Assembly (NCBI GenBank): GCA_039030395.1
Contig: JBCCEF010000005.1
Location: 124,001 to 188,000 of the forward strand
Reading direction: 5' to 3'
Source of the DNA: Acidobacteriota bacterium
Lineage (GTDB): Bacteria; Acidobacteriota; Thermoanaerobaculia; Multivoradales; JBCCEF01
DNA: 64,000 bases
Shown here: positions 43,958-53,825 of the stretch, piece after piece
Position numbering within the stretch: position 1 is the stretch's first letter
Layout of the letters: every line of letters begins with the position of its first letter
Program-made: the position numbers and the translations under genes
The notes under the pieces: model-generated
Database searches by the model: none
What the model was told of the DNA's origin: nothing
What the model saw: the letters and a program-made list of their open reading frames with translations, nothing else

Positions 43958-45954
43958 TCCGCCGGGCGAGGTGGGGCTGGTGGCCGCTCCTCGCGACTCT
44001 GGCGGCCTGCGCCACGGGGCTTCCTCCCGCCGCGCCGCCCGCCGCCCCAAACAACGCGGATTCACCCGCGCCAGCGGGCTCGGCTCCGCGGCTGATGATC
44101 GTCTCTTGGGACGGCGCCGGCGACCTGATCGTCGACCGGATGCTGGCCGAGGGGCACCTGCCCCATCTGGCGGCCCTGGCCGAACGCGGCGTGTCGGCGC
44201 AGTACAGCGTGCCGGGCCTGCCGTCCAAGACCGCCGTCGGCCATGCGGTGTTGTGGACCGGTTGCGGGCCGGCGTGCAACGGCGTATCGGCCAACACCAC
44301 GCCGCTCTTCCCGGCGTCCGAGCACACTCTGCTGGAGCGCCGCCGCGGTTTCAGTTCCGCGGCGCTGACCGCCGAGCCGCTGTACGTAACCGCCGCTCGC
44401 GCCGGCCGTCGGGTCACGGTGCTGTCGGCCACCCAGTCCTATCCGCCGGAAGTCCACGTCAACGCCCTGCGCCAGGCCGGGGTGCCGGAGGAGGGCTTCC
44501 GCTCGGTCAGCGGTTTCGAGCAGGTGATCGCCCGCAGCGCCGTCCTCGGCCGTGAGGATTTCCGGCCTGCCGATCCGTCCTGGGAGGCGCCCGAAGGTAG
44601 CCTGGAGGCGAAACGAATCCTCGGCGACTCGGTGTTTCATCTGCTGATCCCGCAGGGCTCAGAGGGATTCGGTGGAGTCTTGATTTGTCCGGAGACCCGC
44701 GCCTGCGGCGATCCGGTGGAGCTGAAGCCTGCATCTTCCGATGGCGATTCCCTGGCCTCCTGGAGTCCCGCCTTCGCGGTGCAGCAGGGCGGGCGCAGCG
44801 GCTTCACCTTCTTCCGGCTGTTCGAGCTGGCGCCGGACGGGTCCTCCCTGCGGCTGTACCGGCGCGGTGTCCACTACCTCGACGGAGCGATGCCCGCCGG
44901 CGAGTTGGAGGCCTACCGCCAGGTCTACCAGGGATTTCACGACGTGCAGTTCCGCCTCTACGAGTCCGGCGCCCTGGGTCCTCCGCTGATGCTGGGCGGC
45001 GACGGCCAGGCCGAAGAGCGGGTACTGGAACTGACCGCCTTCGACGTGGAACAAAGCCGTCGGGCGACCCGCTGGGCGATCGATCGTTGGCAGCCGGAGG
45101 TGCTGTTCCACTATCTGCCGATGGCCGATCCGGCCGGGCACACCTGGTACGGCGTCTTCGACCCGACGTCGCCGAGCCACGATCCGGCAACGGCCGAAGT
45201 CCTCTGGCCCTACTATGCCCGGGTGTTCGCCCTGCTCGACGGCTGGCTCGGCTCCGTGCTGGAAAAGCTGCCGTCGGAGACAGCGGTGGTGGTCACCAGC
45301 GACCACGGCATGGCCGGCGTGTCCCAGGACCTGTTGGTCAATGCGGTATTGGAACAAGCGGGCTTGCTGGTGCGTCTCGATCGTGGAGGCGACCAAGGTG
45401 GCAGCTGGCGGGCGGCCATCGACCTCTCCCGTACGCGGATCCTGGCGGCGGAGTTTGGTGATGCCTTCTTTCTGAAGGTCAACGACACCTCCTGGAAGGA
45501 CGGCATCGTGGCACCGGAGGACCGGGAGGCGGTCCTCGAGCAGGCCGCCGAGGCGCTGCTGGCGGTGCGCCATCCGGTGACCGGCGAGGCGCCGGTCACC
45601 CGGGTGTTCCGGCCGCAGGAGGAACCGGAGATGGAGGGCGGCGGCCCGAGCGGCGGCGACCTGTACTTCTCCCTCGCGCCGGGCTACTACCCGCGTCGCG
45701 GACTCGCCGAACCCGGCGTGTTGTTCGAGGCCACGCGGCTACCCTGGGGCGAAGGCCAGCACGGTTTTCCGCCGCGCCGCCGGGAAATGCACGCCATCTT
45801 CTACGCTGCCGGACCGGGCTTGCGCCAAGGGGTGGATATCGGCCCCATTCGCCACATCGACGTCGCCCCGACGGTGGCGGCTCTGCTGGGCATTTCCGCG
45901 CCGCCACAGGCGACCGGCCGGGTGGTCGTCGAAGCGCTAGGTTCGGCGCCGTGA
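43954..45954 (+). CDS. Type I phosphodiesterase / nucleotide pyrophosphatase lipoprotein
   Basis: The 666-residue lipoprotein (LATLAAC) has the phosphodiesterase fold with metal-site motifs MIVSWDGAGDLIVDRML near 38, VVVTSDHGMAGVS near 450 and GEGQHGFPP near 600. The nucleophile is Thr in GLPSKTAVGHAVLWTG. This superfamily hydrolyses nucleotide or phospholipid phosphodiesters outside the cytoplasm. The ATG at 43954 overlaps the DUF2147 stop (ATGA), and mltA starts with a GTGA overlap at its end. Confidence 0.9.
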   Translation: MIRRARWGWWPLLATLAACATGLPPAAPPAAPNNADSPAPAGSAPRLMIVSWDGAGDLIVDRMLAEGHLPHLAALAERGVSAQYSVPGLPSKTAVGHAVLWTGCGPACNGVSANTTPLFPASEHTLLERRRGFSSAALTAEPLYVTAARAGRRVTVLSATQSYPPEVHVNALRQAGVPEEGFRSVSGFEQVIARSAVLGREDFRPADPSWEAPEGSLEAKRILGDSVFHLLIPQGSEGFGGVLICPETRACGDPVELKPASSDGDSLASWSPAFAVQQGGRSGFTFFRLFELAPDGSSLRLYRRGVHYLDGAMPAGELEAYRQVYQGFHDVQFRLYESGALGPPLMLGGDGQAEERVLELTAFDVEQSRRATRWAIDRWQPEVLFHYLPMADPAGHTWYGVFDPTSPSHDPATAEVLWPYYARVFALLDGWLGSVLEKLPSETAVVVTSDHGMAGVSQDLLVNAVLEQAGLLVRLDRGGDQGGSWRAAIDLSRTRILAAEFGDAFFLKVNDTSWKDGIVAPEDREAVLEQAAEALLAVRHPVTGEAPVTRVFRPQEEPEMEGGGPSGGDLYFSLAPGYYPRRGLAEPGVLFEATRLPWGEGQHGFPPRRREMHAIFYAAGPGLRQGVDIGPIRHIDVAPTVAALLGISAPPQATGRVVVEALGSAP

Positions 45955-47252
45955 CGTCGAACGAAATCCGATCTTCGCAGGGAGACCCGATCCGGGTTTG
46001 GCGCGTTCTGTGCGCGGTCCTCGCGGTCTGGTGCCTGTCGGCGACCGGCTGGATTCTGGTGCGATCCTTCGGCCCCGACGACGGATCGACACAGGATGCC
46101 GGGGTACCCGTTCCCCTGGAGGCCTTGCCGGAGGAACCGGTGCGGGTCCTCCGGCCGGCGACCTTCGATGACCTGCCCGGCTGGGACGACGACGACCACG
46201 CTGGCGCCCTGGCCGCCTTCCTGGAGACCTGCCGCGCCTGGGTGCAGCGGGACGACACCGCCCCGGTCGGCCCGGACGGCATGGCCGGGACCTACGCCGA
46301 CTGGCGCTACGCCTGCTTCCACGGCGAGACGGCGCCCAACCCGCAGTACTTCTTCCAGAGCGAGTTTCGCCCTTGGCAGGTGCTCGACGGCGACGAATCG
46401 GCGGGCCTCTTTACCGGTTACTTCGAGCCCACGCTGCGCGGCAGTCGCCAGCGCGGCGCCAAATTCCAGCATCCCCTCTACCGTCGACCGCCGGAACTGG
46501 TGGCCGTGGACCTGGGGCGTTTTCGGGCAGACTTGCGCGGTCGCCGACTGGCCGGCCGGGTAGAGGGTGGTCAACTCCTGCCCTTCGACGACCGCGCCGC
46601 CCTCGCCGCCGGTTCGCTGGCCGGGCGCGGCCTGGAACTCGTCTGGGTGGACGATTCCATCGACTCCTTCTTCCTGCATATCCAGGGGTCCGGGCGGGTG
46701 GAGCTGGCCGAGGGCGGGGTGATGCGGGTGGGCTATGCGGCGCAGAACGGCCACACCTACCGGGCGATCGGCCGCAGCCTGATCGAGCGCCGCGAGCTGA
46801 CCCGGGAAGAAGTCTCGCTGCAGAGCATCCGGCGGTGGCTGCGGCAGCATCCACAGGAAGCGCCGGCGCTGATGGCCGAGAACGCTTCCTACGTGTTCTT
46901 TCGAGAGCTGTCGGAACCGGGGCCGGTGGGTAGCCTGGGAGTGGTGCTCACCCCGGGGCGGTCGCTGGCGGTGGACCGCACCTACATGCCGCTGGGGGCA
47001 CCGGTGTGGCTCGACGCCACCGCCCCGGCCGCCGAGTTGGCGATGCCGGACCGTGCGCTGCGCCGGCTGATGGTGGCCCAAGACACCGGCGGCGCAATCC
47101 GCGGCCCGGTGCGCGGCGATGTGTTCTGGGGACCGGGCGAGGAGGCCGCCGAGGTCGCCGGCCGCATGAAGCACTCGGGTCGCTACTGGTTGCTGCTCCC
47201 CAAAGAGGTCGAACCGCCGCTCGGACCCGAGCCGGTGATGGACTCCCCCTGA
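45951..47252 (+). CDS. mltA: Membrane-bound lytic murein transglycosylase A
   Basis: The 433-residue protein has one N-terminal membrane segment (VLCAVLAVWCLSATGWILV) and matches MltA: LFTGYFEPTLRGSRQRGAKFQHPLYRRP, VDDSIDSFFLHIQGSGRVEL, and the C-terminal 3D domain with catalytic Asp in VAQDTGGAIRGPVRGDVFWGPGEEAAEVAGRM. It cleaves the glycan of peptidoglycan with anhydromuramic acid formation. The GTG start (45951) overlaps the upstream stop by 4 bases. Unlike E. coli MltA it lacks a lipobox and appears anchored by the membrane segment. Confidence 0.94.
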   Translation: MTSNEIRSSQGDPIRVWRVLCAVLAVWCLSATGWILVRSFGPDDGSTQDAGVPVPLEALPEEPVRVLRPATFDDLPGWDDDDHAGALAAFLETCRAWVQRDDTAPVGPDGMAGTYADWRYACFHGETAPNPQYFFQSEFRPWQVLDGDESAGLFTGYFEPTLRGSRQRGAKFQHPLYRRPPELVAVDLGRFRADLRGRRLAGRVEGGQLLPFDDRAALAAGSLAGRGLELVWVDDSIDSFFLHIQGSGRVELAEGGVMRVGYAAQNGHTYRAIGRSLIERRELTREEVSLQSIRRWLRQHPQEAPALMAENASYVFFRELSEPGPVGSLGVVLTPGRSLAVDRTYMPLGAPVWLDATAPAAELAMPDRALRRLMVAQDTGGAIRGPVRGDVFWGPGEEAAEVAGRMKHSGRYWLLLPKEVEPPLGPEPVMDSP

Positions 47253-47262
47253 GAAGAACGCC

Positions 47263-48558
47263 CTATCGATCCTTGCGCCGCAGGGCGAAGATCACCGCGC
47301 CCACCGCCAGGGCCAGGGCGCCGGCGATCAGGTTGTTGCGGCCGGCGCTGGCGGCCAGGGCGAGGGAGAGGAGCGCGGCCGCCGCTGGAATCAGCCAGCC
47401 TCCCGGCAGCCGGAAACCTTCACTTGGCTGAACGGAGTGCCGGCGTCGCAGCACCGGCACGGCTGCCGCGGTACCCAGGTAGGTGGCGAGGCGCGCGATC
47501 ACCGACAGGGCGGCGAGCCCGGTGAAGCTGCCGGTCAAGGCCATCGGCACGGCGATCACCGTTTGCAGCAGCAGGGCGTTGGCCGGCGTGCGGTACGTCG
47601 GATGAATGCGGGCCAGGAAGCGTGGCCCATAGCCGTCCGCCGCCAGGGCGAAGAGGTAGCGCGGCCCGGCGAGCACCGAGTTTCCGTTGGTGCCGAGGAT
47701 CGAGACGGCGGCCCCTACCGTTAGCAGCAAGCCACCCCAGGAGCCGAAAAAGCGGCCCGCGGCGTCGGCCAGCGGGGTGGTGGAAGCGGCGAGGTCCGGC
47801 TGGGTGCCGAGGGCTACCGCCTGGACGCCGCAGTAGATCAGCGTCACGATGGCGATCTGGGTGATCAAGGCAAAGGGCAGGTCGCGCTTCGGCCGTCGGA
47901 ACTCGCCGGCCGGCGCGGCGGTGTTCTCGAAGCCGGCATAGGCGAAGAGCAGCAGGAGGGCCGCTTGCCCGAGCCCCCCTTCGCCCATCCCCGCGGTGTC
48001 GCTGGCGGTCTGCGCGGCAAACACTTCGCGAGAAAAATAAAAGGCACCGGCGACGATGAAGACTGCCAGCGGCACCAACTTGGCGATCACCAGCACCACC
48101 GCCGTGCGAGCGCCGGACTTGACTCCGATCCAGTTCAGGTAGGTCAGTCCCAGCAGCGGCAGAATGATGGCGGCGGTGCGCGCTAGTCCCTCCGTGGCGG
48201 CCGCCGGCCACAGATAGCCGAGGGCCTGGGCGAAGCCGACGGACAGCGAGGCGATGGAGGCCACCCGCGCCAGCCAGGTCATCCAGCCGACCTCGAAGCC
48301 GACGAAATCGCCGAAGGCCTCGCGGGTGTAGAGGTAGGCGCCGCCGGTGCCGTCGAAGTGGGTGGCCGCCTCGGCAAAGCAGAACACCACCAGCAGCACC
48401 GTGAGGCCGGCCAGTGCGACGGCCAGCAGGCTGGCGTTTCCCAGGTAGCCGGCCTCGGCCGCCGGCAGCAGGTAAATACCGCTGCCCACCACCCCGTTGA
48501 TCGCCAGCCCCAGCACCTGCCAGCGGGAAACGGTGCGGTGAAGGGTCGGTTGGCGCAT
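47263..48558 (-). CDS. APC-family amino-acid permease
   Basis: The 431-residue membrane protein has about 12 helices. Helix 1 carries the APC substrate-binding motif LAINGVVGSGIYLLPA and helix 6 the AGFENTAAPAGEFRRPKRDLPFAL signature. It is likely a proton-coupled amino acid or amine transporter; specificity unknown. The ATG at 48558 (MRQPTLHRTVSRWQV) is the natural start; the next 16 in-frame residues upstream are probably untranslated. It is convergent with mltA and divergent from the WD40-like gene. Confidence 0.92.
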   Translation of the reverse strand: MRQPTLHRTVSRWQVLGLAINGVVGSGIYLLPAAEAGYLGNASLLAVALAGLTVLLVVFCFAEAATHFDGTGGAYLYTREAFGDFVGFEVGWMTWLARVASIASLSVGFAQALGYLWPAAATEGLARTAAIILPLLGLTYLNWIGVKSGARTAVVLVIAKLVPLAVFIVAGAFYFSREVFAAQTASDTAGMGEGGLGQAALLLLFAYAGFENTAAPAGEFRRPKRDLPFALITQIAIVTLIYCGVQAVALGTQPDLAASTTPLADAAGRFFGSWGGLLLTVGAAVSILGTNGNSVLAGPRYLFALAADGYGPRFLARIHPTYRTPANALLLQTVIAVPMALTGSFTGLAALSVIARLATYLGTAAAVPVLRRRHSVQPSEGFRLPGGWLIPAAAALLSLALAASAGRNNLIAGALALAVGAVIFALRRKDR

Positions 48559-48614
48559 AGAGCGCAACCTATCACCGCCATCCGCATTGTCGCCTAGGCC
48601 GTACACTCCTCGTC

Positions 48615-49745
48615 ATGTCCCGCCGCTTGCCCTTTTGGCTCCTCTTGAGCACCGCCTTCGTAGCCCTCGTCATCTGGTTGCCGCCCGGCCTCGGGGACTG
48701 GCGCTCGCAGGTGCTCCGGGAGTGGCCGGATCCCGGCCATCCACGCGTCGTCACCGCCTTGGCGGTGACCGATGGAGGCGAACGGGTGGCTTCCGCCGAC
48801 GCCGGAGGTGGGGTGCGGGTGTGGAGCGCCCAAGGCGAAGCTCTGCGAGCGGTGGAACTCAACTCTCCGGTGGAGGCGCTGGCCTGGGACCGGTCGGACC
48901 ATGTGCTGTGGCTGCGGACGGCGAACGGCAAGGTGCTGGGCTGGTCCGATGATGCCCCTCGGCCGGTAGCGGCCGCGGCGCCGGCCGAGGGCCTGCCTGC
49001 GCCTTCGGTCTCCGGCACACTTTCAGTTCCGGCGCAGCGGGGTTCCTTCCGAATTGCGTCCGGCTCACCGGATGACGACACCGCGGCCTTCAGCGGCGAC
49101 GACGGCACCGTGCGCCTTCTGCTGGCCGGCGAGTCCTCGCCCCGGCTGCTCGGGGCGCCGGTTCTGACCTTGGCGGTGAGCGAGGACGGGCGCTGGCTGG
49201 CCACCGGTGAAGGGGCTGGCATCCTCGGATCCGGGCGGGTGGCGTTGTACGACCGGCGGAGCGGCGACTTGCGGGCGGCGCTGTTTCTGCCGGACGGACC
49301 GGCGCGCTGTATGCGCTTCTCTGGCGAGGTGCTGGAGATCCGGCAGAGTCGAGAGCGGAGCTACCGATGGCGCTGGGGTAGTGAAGGGTCGGCGCCCCTT
49401 GCCGCCGCGGATCCCCTGCCGTGCCCCGGCGGCGAAGGGCAGCGCTTTACCGTGCGCTCTCTCGGCCAGGTCCACGGCCCGGAGGCGGCGCTGGCGGATC
49501 GGCGTCACGAGCTGCTGGTCGAGCTGCTGCCGGAAGTCTCGCGGGCGCGGGAAGTGCGCCGCCGCGGCGTCCTCGATCGTTTCCTCGGCCGTGTCGAGTG
49601 GTGCGGCCTGCGCCAGGACGGCAGCGTGGTGTCGGTGCGCAGCCGGCCGGCCCAGCCGCTCCCGGCGATCCTGTTCGGCGCCTGGCTGGCGGCGCTCAGC
49701 GCTCCTTTGCTGGCTGCTAAGCTCAGCCGCCGAAAGCCCCATTGA
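48615..49745 (+). CDS. Membrane-anchored WD40-like beta-propeller protein
   Basis: The 376-residue protein has a signal/anchor (LPFWLLLSTAFVALVIWLPPG) and a C-terminal hydrophobic stretch (PAILFGAWLAALSAPLLAAKLS). Between lie WD-like repeats: VVTALAVTDGGERVASADAGGGVRVWSAQGE, PVEALAWDRSDHVLWLRTANGKVLGW, and LTLAVSEDGRWLATGEGAGILGSGRVALYDRRSG. Likely a cell-envelope scaffold. It precedes the prolidase gene by 28 bp and may share a transcript. Partners unknown. Confidence 0.7.
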   Translation: MSRRLPFWLLLSTAFVALVIWLPPGLGDWRSQVLREWPDPGHPRVVTALAVTDGGERVASADAGGGVRVWSAQGEALRAVELNSPVEALAWDRSDHVLWLRTANGKVLGWSDDAPRPVAAAAPAEGLPAPSVSGTLSVPAQRGSFRIASGSPDDDTAAFSGDDGTVRLLLAGESSPRLLGAPVLTLAVSEDGRWLATGEGAGILGSGRVALYDRRSGDLRAALFLPDGPARCMRFSGEVLEIRQSRERSYRWRWGSEGSAPLAAADPLPCPGGEGQRFTVRSLGQVHGPEAALADRRHELLVELLPEVSRAREVRRRGVLDRFLGRVEWCGLRQDGSVVSVRSRPAQPLPAILFGAWLAALSAPLLAAKLSRRKPH

Positions 49746-49773
49746 GAACCCACCGACTACGGGAGCCCAGCGC

Positions 49774-51120
49774 ATGACCAGCACCGATCTCTATCGCGAT
49801 CACCTCGCCGCCCTCGACCGTTGGTTGGCGGACAGCCTGGAGCGGGCCGGCCGGCGCGGGGTGTCCCTCGACGGTGTGCTCTTCCACGCCGGGCGCGAAC
49901 GGACGTACCACGCCGACGACAACGCCATCGCCTTCTGGAGCACGCCGCACTTCCGGCGCTGGTGCCCGATCGCGGGGCCGGAACACATCGTCCTGGCTCG
50001 CCCCGGCGGCCGCGTACAGGTGGTGCGGGTGCGGCCAATGGATTTCTGGTTCGACACCTCCATGCCGCCGGCGTCGTACTGGGAATCGGTGGTGGATCTT
50101 TCCGAGGCGGAGAGCTTCGAAAAGGCGGCGGAGTCGCTCGGTTCGCTGGAGCGGATCGCCTATGTCGGCGATGCGCCGGAAGCGGCGCAGGCGGTGGGAA
50201 TCGATGCCGACCGCATCGAGCCCGCGGAGCTGATGGCGCCCCTCGACTGGTATCGGGCCTACAAGACCCCCTGGGAGGTGGCATTGACCGAGGTCGCCGT
50301 CCGCAGGGCCGCCAGCGGCCACCTCGCCGGTCTCGAAATGTTCCGTGCCGGGGCCACCGAGCGGGAGATCCACTGGGCTTTCCTCGAGGGGTCGGACCAA
50401 ATCGAGCGGGAAGTGCCCTTCAACACCATCGTCGCCCTGGAGGAGAAGGGAGCCGTCCTGCACTACGAGCGCAAGCGAGGTCCCGAGGCCGCTCCGGGGC
50501 GCACCCTGCTGCTCGACGCCGGAGCCAGCTTCGAGGGCTACGCCTCGGATCTCACCCGCACCTGGGTGGGGGAAGGGGCCGATCCGGTGTTCAAGGAACT
50601 GGTCGAAGGGGTGGATGCGCTGGAGCAAGAACTGGTGGCGATGGTCGCTCCCGGCGTGCCGTACCCGGACATCCACCAGGCGGCGCACCGCGGCGTGGCG
50701 CAGATCCTCCAGCGGACCGGGGTGGTCAAGGTATCCGCCGACGAGGCGATGGAGCGCGGCCTCACCCGCCACTTCTTCCCCCACGGCGTGGGCCATCACC
50801 TGGGGATTCAAGTGCACGACGTCGGTGGTCACCAGGCCGGTCCCGACGGTGGAGAAGTCGCGCCGCCGGCCGAATACCCGCTGCTCCGCACCACCCGCCC
50901 GCTCGAAGCCGGCCACCTGGTGACCATCGAACCGGGGATTTACTTCAACCCGGTGCTGCTCGATCCGGTGCGCGGCAGCGACGACGCCTCGGCCATCGAC
51001 TGGGCGGTGGTCGACTGCCTCCGGCCCTTCGGCGGCGTGCGCATCGAGGACGACGTGCTGTGCACCGAGAACGGGGCGCGGGACCTCTCCCGCGAGCACC
51101 TGCCCGGACCGCGGGAGTGA
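49774..51120 (+). CDS. pepQ: Xaa-Pro dipeptidase (prolidase, M24B)
   Basis: The 448-residue length is close to E. coli PepQ (443). The pita-bread metal ligands are present: Asp pair in LLLDAGASFEGYASDLTRTW, His in HFFPHGVGHHLGIQVHD, Glu in LVTIEPGIYF and Glu in VRIEDDVLC. It cleaves X-Pro dipeptides in the cytoplasm, finishing peptide breakdown, which suits the secreted proteases elsewhere in the window. The ATG at 49774 lies 28 bp after the WD40-like gene. The N-terminal FHAGRERTYHADDN region matches the family too. Confidence 0.92.
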   Translation: MTSTDLYRDHLAALDRWLADSLERAGRRGVSLDGVLFHAGRERTYHADDNAIAFWSTPHFRRWCPIAGPEHIVLARPGGRVQVVRVRPMDFWFDTSMPPASYWESVVDLSEAESFEKAAESLGSLERIAYVGDAPEAAQAVGIDADRIEPAELMAPLDWYRAYKTPWEVALTEVAVRRAASGHLAGLEMFRAGATEREIHWAFLEGSDQIEREVPFNTIVALEEKGAVLHYERKRGPEAAPGRTLLLDAGASFEGYASDLTRTWVGEGADPVFKELVEGVDALEQELVAMVAPGVPYPDIHQAAHRGVAQILQRTGVVKVSADEAMERGLTRHFFPHGVGHHLGIQVHDVGGHQAGPDGGEVAPPAEYPLLRTTRPLEAGHLVTIEPGIYFNPVLLDPVRGSDDASAIDWAVVDCLRPFGGVRIEDDVLCTENGARDLSREHLPGPRE

Positions 51121-51130
51121 GCCTCAGCGG

Positions 51131-52462
51131 TCAGCGGGTTGCTTTCGCTTCTTTCTTCGCCGTGGGCGCCTCTTGCCGCACCGCCAGTAGGGCGCTCGGC
51201 GTCCGCAGGTAGATCGTTCCGTCCACCAGCGCCGGGGTCGCCATCAGTCGTTCGCCGTGGTCGATGGTGGCGAGATGCTTGTATTCGTCTCCAGCGGCGA
51301 CCACATGAACCTCTCCCTCTTCGCTGGCGAGATAGATCTTGCCGTCGGCGCCCACCGGCGAGGCGCTGTAGGTGCCGCCGACACGCTCCCGCCAGAGGCG
51401 CTTGCCGGTCGCCGGGTCGTAGGCAGAGAGGATTCCTTCATCGGTGCAGCCGTAGAGGCGCCCGCGATAGAGCAGCGGCGAAGGCACGTAGGGGCCGCCG
51501 CGCTCGCTCAGGAACGCGTGCTCGCTGCGGTCGGTGTCCTCAGCCAGCGACACGTCGCCGCGGGCGCTGGTGCGAATGGCGCGAATCGGCTGGCCGCGCG
51601 GATAGCCGCCGGCGATGTAAACGAATTCTTCGGAGATCACCGGCACCGGCACCATCACCTGCAGGTCGATGGCGAAACGCCACAGTTCCTCGCCGGTCTT
51701 CGGCCGATAGCCCCGCACATAGCCTGGAGACGAAGTCACCAGAACGTCTTCGCCGTCGTGGCGGTAGATCGCCGGGGTGCTCCAGGAGGGTTTCTCATTG
51801 CGCTCGTTGCGCCACAGCTCTTTGCCCGAGGCGGCCTCGAAAGCCGCCAGATAGGAATTCCGGTGGCGGTCCACCTGGACGAACACCACGCCCTGCCATA
51901 GACGGGGCGAGCTGGCGTGGCCCCACTGAGAGCTGGCGTCCGAGGCCATGCCCTGGTCGAGCAGCCCCAAGTCCTTGCGCCACAGCTCTTTGCCGCCGAG
52001 GTCGTGGGCTACCAGCGTCGACGCGCCGAGAATCGAAACGATGCGCTGATCATCGACGGCGGAGGTGGCGTTGGCGTGGCTCGATGCCGGATGGTGCTCC
52101 AGGCGCTTGGCTTCTTCGACCACGGCGCGTTCCCAGAGAACCTTCCCGCTGGCCCGGTCGACGGCGACCAGCACCCATCGAAGGGTCTCCTTCTTCCCCT
52201 CGACCTCTTCAAAAAAGGAGACAAAGAGGCGCTGGCCCTGGACCACCGGACTCGAGAAGCCGGTGCCCCGCAGGTCGACTTTCCACTGCACATTGCGGCC
52301 GGACTCGTGATCCCAGGACTCGGGATACGAATCTCCGTCCGCCACGCCGGATCCGTTCGGGCCGCGGAAGGACGGCCAATCGGCGGCCAATGCCGGCGCG
52401 GCCACCAAGGCGAGAAGGCACAGGCAGCAGATGGCTGACGGGAGGATGCGCGGTCGTTTCAT
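51131..52462 (-). CDS. Exported PQQ-type beta-propeller protein
   Basis: A 443-residue exported protein (signal AICCLCLLALVAAPALAADW) made of PQQ-like propeller blades: ADWPSFRGPNGSGVADGD start, repeats such as VLVAVDRASGKVLWERAVV, AAFEAASGKELWRNERNEKPSWSTPAIY and LSAYDPATGKRLWRERVGG. The W-x-x-FRGP opening marks the outer-membrane PQQ-like group common in these bacteria. No catalytic residues of a dehydrogenase are seen, so it may be a scaffold or sensor. The ATG at 52462 follows AGGAG by 5 bases. Confidence 0.88.
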   Translation of the reverse strand: MKRPRILPSAICCLCLLALVAAPALAADWPSFRGPNGSGVADGDSYPESWDHESGRNVQWKVDLRGTGFSSPVVQGQRLFVSFFEEVEGKKETLRWVLVAVDRASGKVLWERAVVEEAKRLEHHPASSHANATSAVDDQRIVSILGASTLVAHDLGGKELWRKDLGLLDQGMASDASSQWGHASSPRLWQGVVFVQVDRHRNSYLAAFEAASGKELWRNERNEKPSWSTPAIYRHDGEDVLVTSSPGYVRGYRPKTGEELWRFAIDLQVMVPVPVISEEFVYIAGGYPRGQPIRAIRTSARGDVSLAEDTDRSEHAFLSERGGPYVPSPLLYRGRLYGCTDEGILSAYDPATGKRLWRERVGGTYSASPVGADGKIYLASEEGEVHVVAAGDEYKHLATIDHGERLMATPALVDGTIYLRTPSALLAVRQEAPTAKKEAKATR

Positions 52463-52621
52463 TTCGGCTCCTAGGTGGTCTCGAGTGAATTTCTCAGCGG
52501 CGTTGCCGGCGTTGATTCTACTACGCACGTCGTAGGGGGTTTCTTCGGTCGGCCAGGGAGCATTATCCTTGCGGTCTGGGTTGCCCATGGCGGGTGGCCC
52601 ACCGACTGGTCTGGAGAGTTC

Positions 52622-53746
52622 ATGTCTCGATCTTTCGCCGTCTTCCGTTCCCTCTTCGCGCTGATGGTGTGTTCAGCGCTGCTGCCGCTGGCTGCCCAGG
52701 ACATGTCGTTTGAGGAGTACGAACCGAAGTCCACCCTGGTGGTGCCGGAAAATTCCGTCGAGCGGGCGCGCTATCCGTTCATCGATGTCCACAGCCATCA
52801 CAACGCCGGCCGCATGAGCGCAAGGGATGTCGAGGTTCTGGTGGCGGAGATGGATCGGCTGAATATGGGCGCCATGGTCAACCTGAGCGGCGGCACCGGC
52901 GAACGATTGATCGCCACCGTCGAGCGCATGAAAAAGGCGTTTCCGAACCGCTTCGTGATTTTCGCCACGGTGGACTTCGAGGGTATGGGGGAGCCCGGCT
53001 TCGGCCGCCGAGCGGCGGCCCGCCTGCAGGCGGACTACGACGCCGGGGCGCGCGGCCTGAAGATCTTCAAAAACCTCGGCCTGACCCTCGAAGACGTAAA
53101 CGGCGAGCGGGTGCCGACGGACGATCCACGCCTCGACCCGGTCTGGCGAAAGTGCGCCGAGTTGGGCATTCCGGTGCTGATCCACACCGGCGAGCCGGCC
53201 TCCTTCTTCGAACCCCACGACCGCTTCAACGAGCGCTGGCTGGAGCTCAAGCAACGGCCCAACCGGGCGCGGCCGCCGGAGCGCTTCCCGCCCTGGGAAC
53301 AGGTGATGGCGGAGCAGTGGAACCTCTTTCGCAAGCATCCGGAGACCACCTTCATCGCCGCCCACCTCGCCTGGCTCGGCGGCGATTTGGCGCGCCTCGG
53401 CCGGCTGTTGGACGAACGGCCCAACGTCTACACCGAGATCGGCGCGGTGCTGGCGGAGCTGGGTCGCCAACCGCGCTTCGCCCGCCGGTTCTTGGAGCGC
53501 TACCAGGACCGCGTGCTGTTCGGCAAAGATTCCTGGCGGCCGGAGGAGTATCCGGTCTACTTCCGCACCCTGGAGACGGCGGACGAGTACTTCGACTACT
53601 ATCGCCGCCGCCACGCCTTCTGGCAGCTCTACGGCCTGGACCTGCCGGACGAAGTGCTGCGCAAGCTGTACTACGAGAACGCGTTGCGCATCCTGCCGGG
53701 GCTGGATCGCAGTCTCTATCCGGAGTGGGCGGAGCCGGAGCCGTAG
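52622..53746 (+). CDS. Exported amidohydrolase (Amidohydro-rel family 2)
   Basis: The 374-residue protein has a signal peptide ([17 protein letters not shown]) and an amidohydrolase-2 barrel: [13 protein letters not shown] gives the first metal His pair, [18 protein letters not shown] and [20 protein letters not shown] supply later His, and [14 protein letters not shown] the final Asp. Family members decarboxylate or hydrolyse aromatic and cyclic compounds. Here the substrate is unknown, and an exported member is less usual. The start ATG follows TGGAGAG. Confidence 0.85.
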   Translation: MSRSFAVFRSLFALMVCSALLPLAAQDMSFEEYEPKSTLVVPENSVERARYPFIDVHSHHNAGRMSARDVEVLVAEMDRLNMGAMVNLSGGTGERLIATVERMKKAFPNRFVIFATVDFEGMGEPGFGRRAAARLQADYDAGARGLKIFKNLGLTLEDVNGERVPTDDPRLDPVWRKCAELGIPVLIHTGEPASFFEPHDRFNERWLELKQRPNRARPPERFPPWEQVMAEQWNLFRKHPETTFIAAHLAWLGGDLARLGRLLDERPNVYTEIGAVLAELGRQPRFARRFLERYQDRVLFGKDSWRPEEYPVYFRTLETADEYFDYYRRRHAFWQLYGLDLPDEVLRKLYYENALRILPGLDRSLYPEWAEPEP

Positions 53747-53825
53747 GGCCTTTTCCAGCAGGGCCTTGAACAGCGGGTATCATCGACGGGTTCGCCCGGC
53801 CCGGGCGGTGCCGTTCCCGACTCCG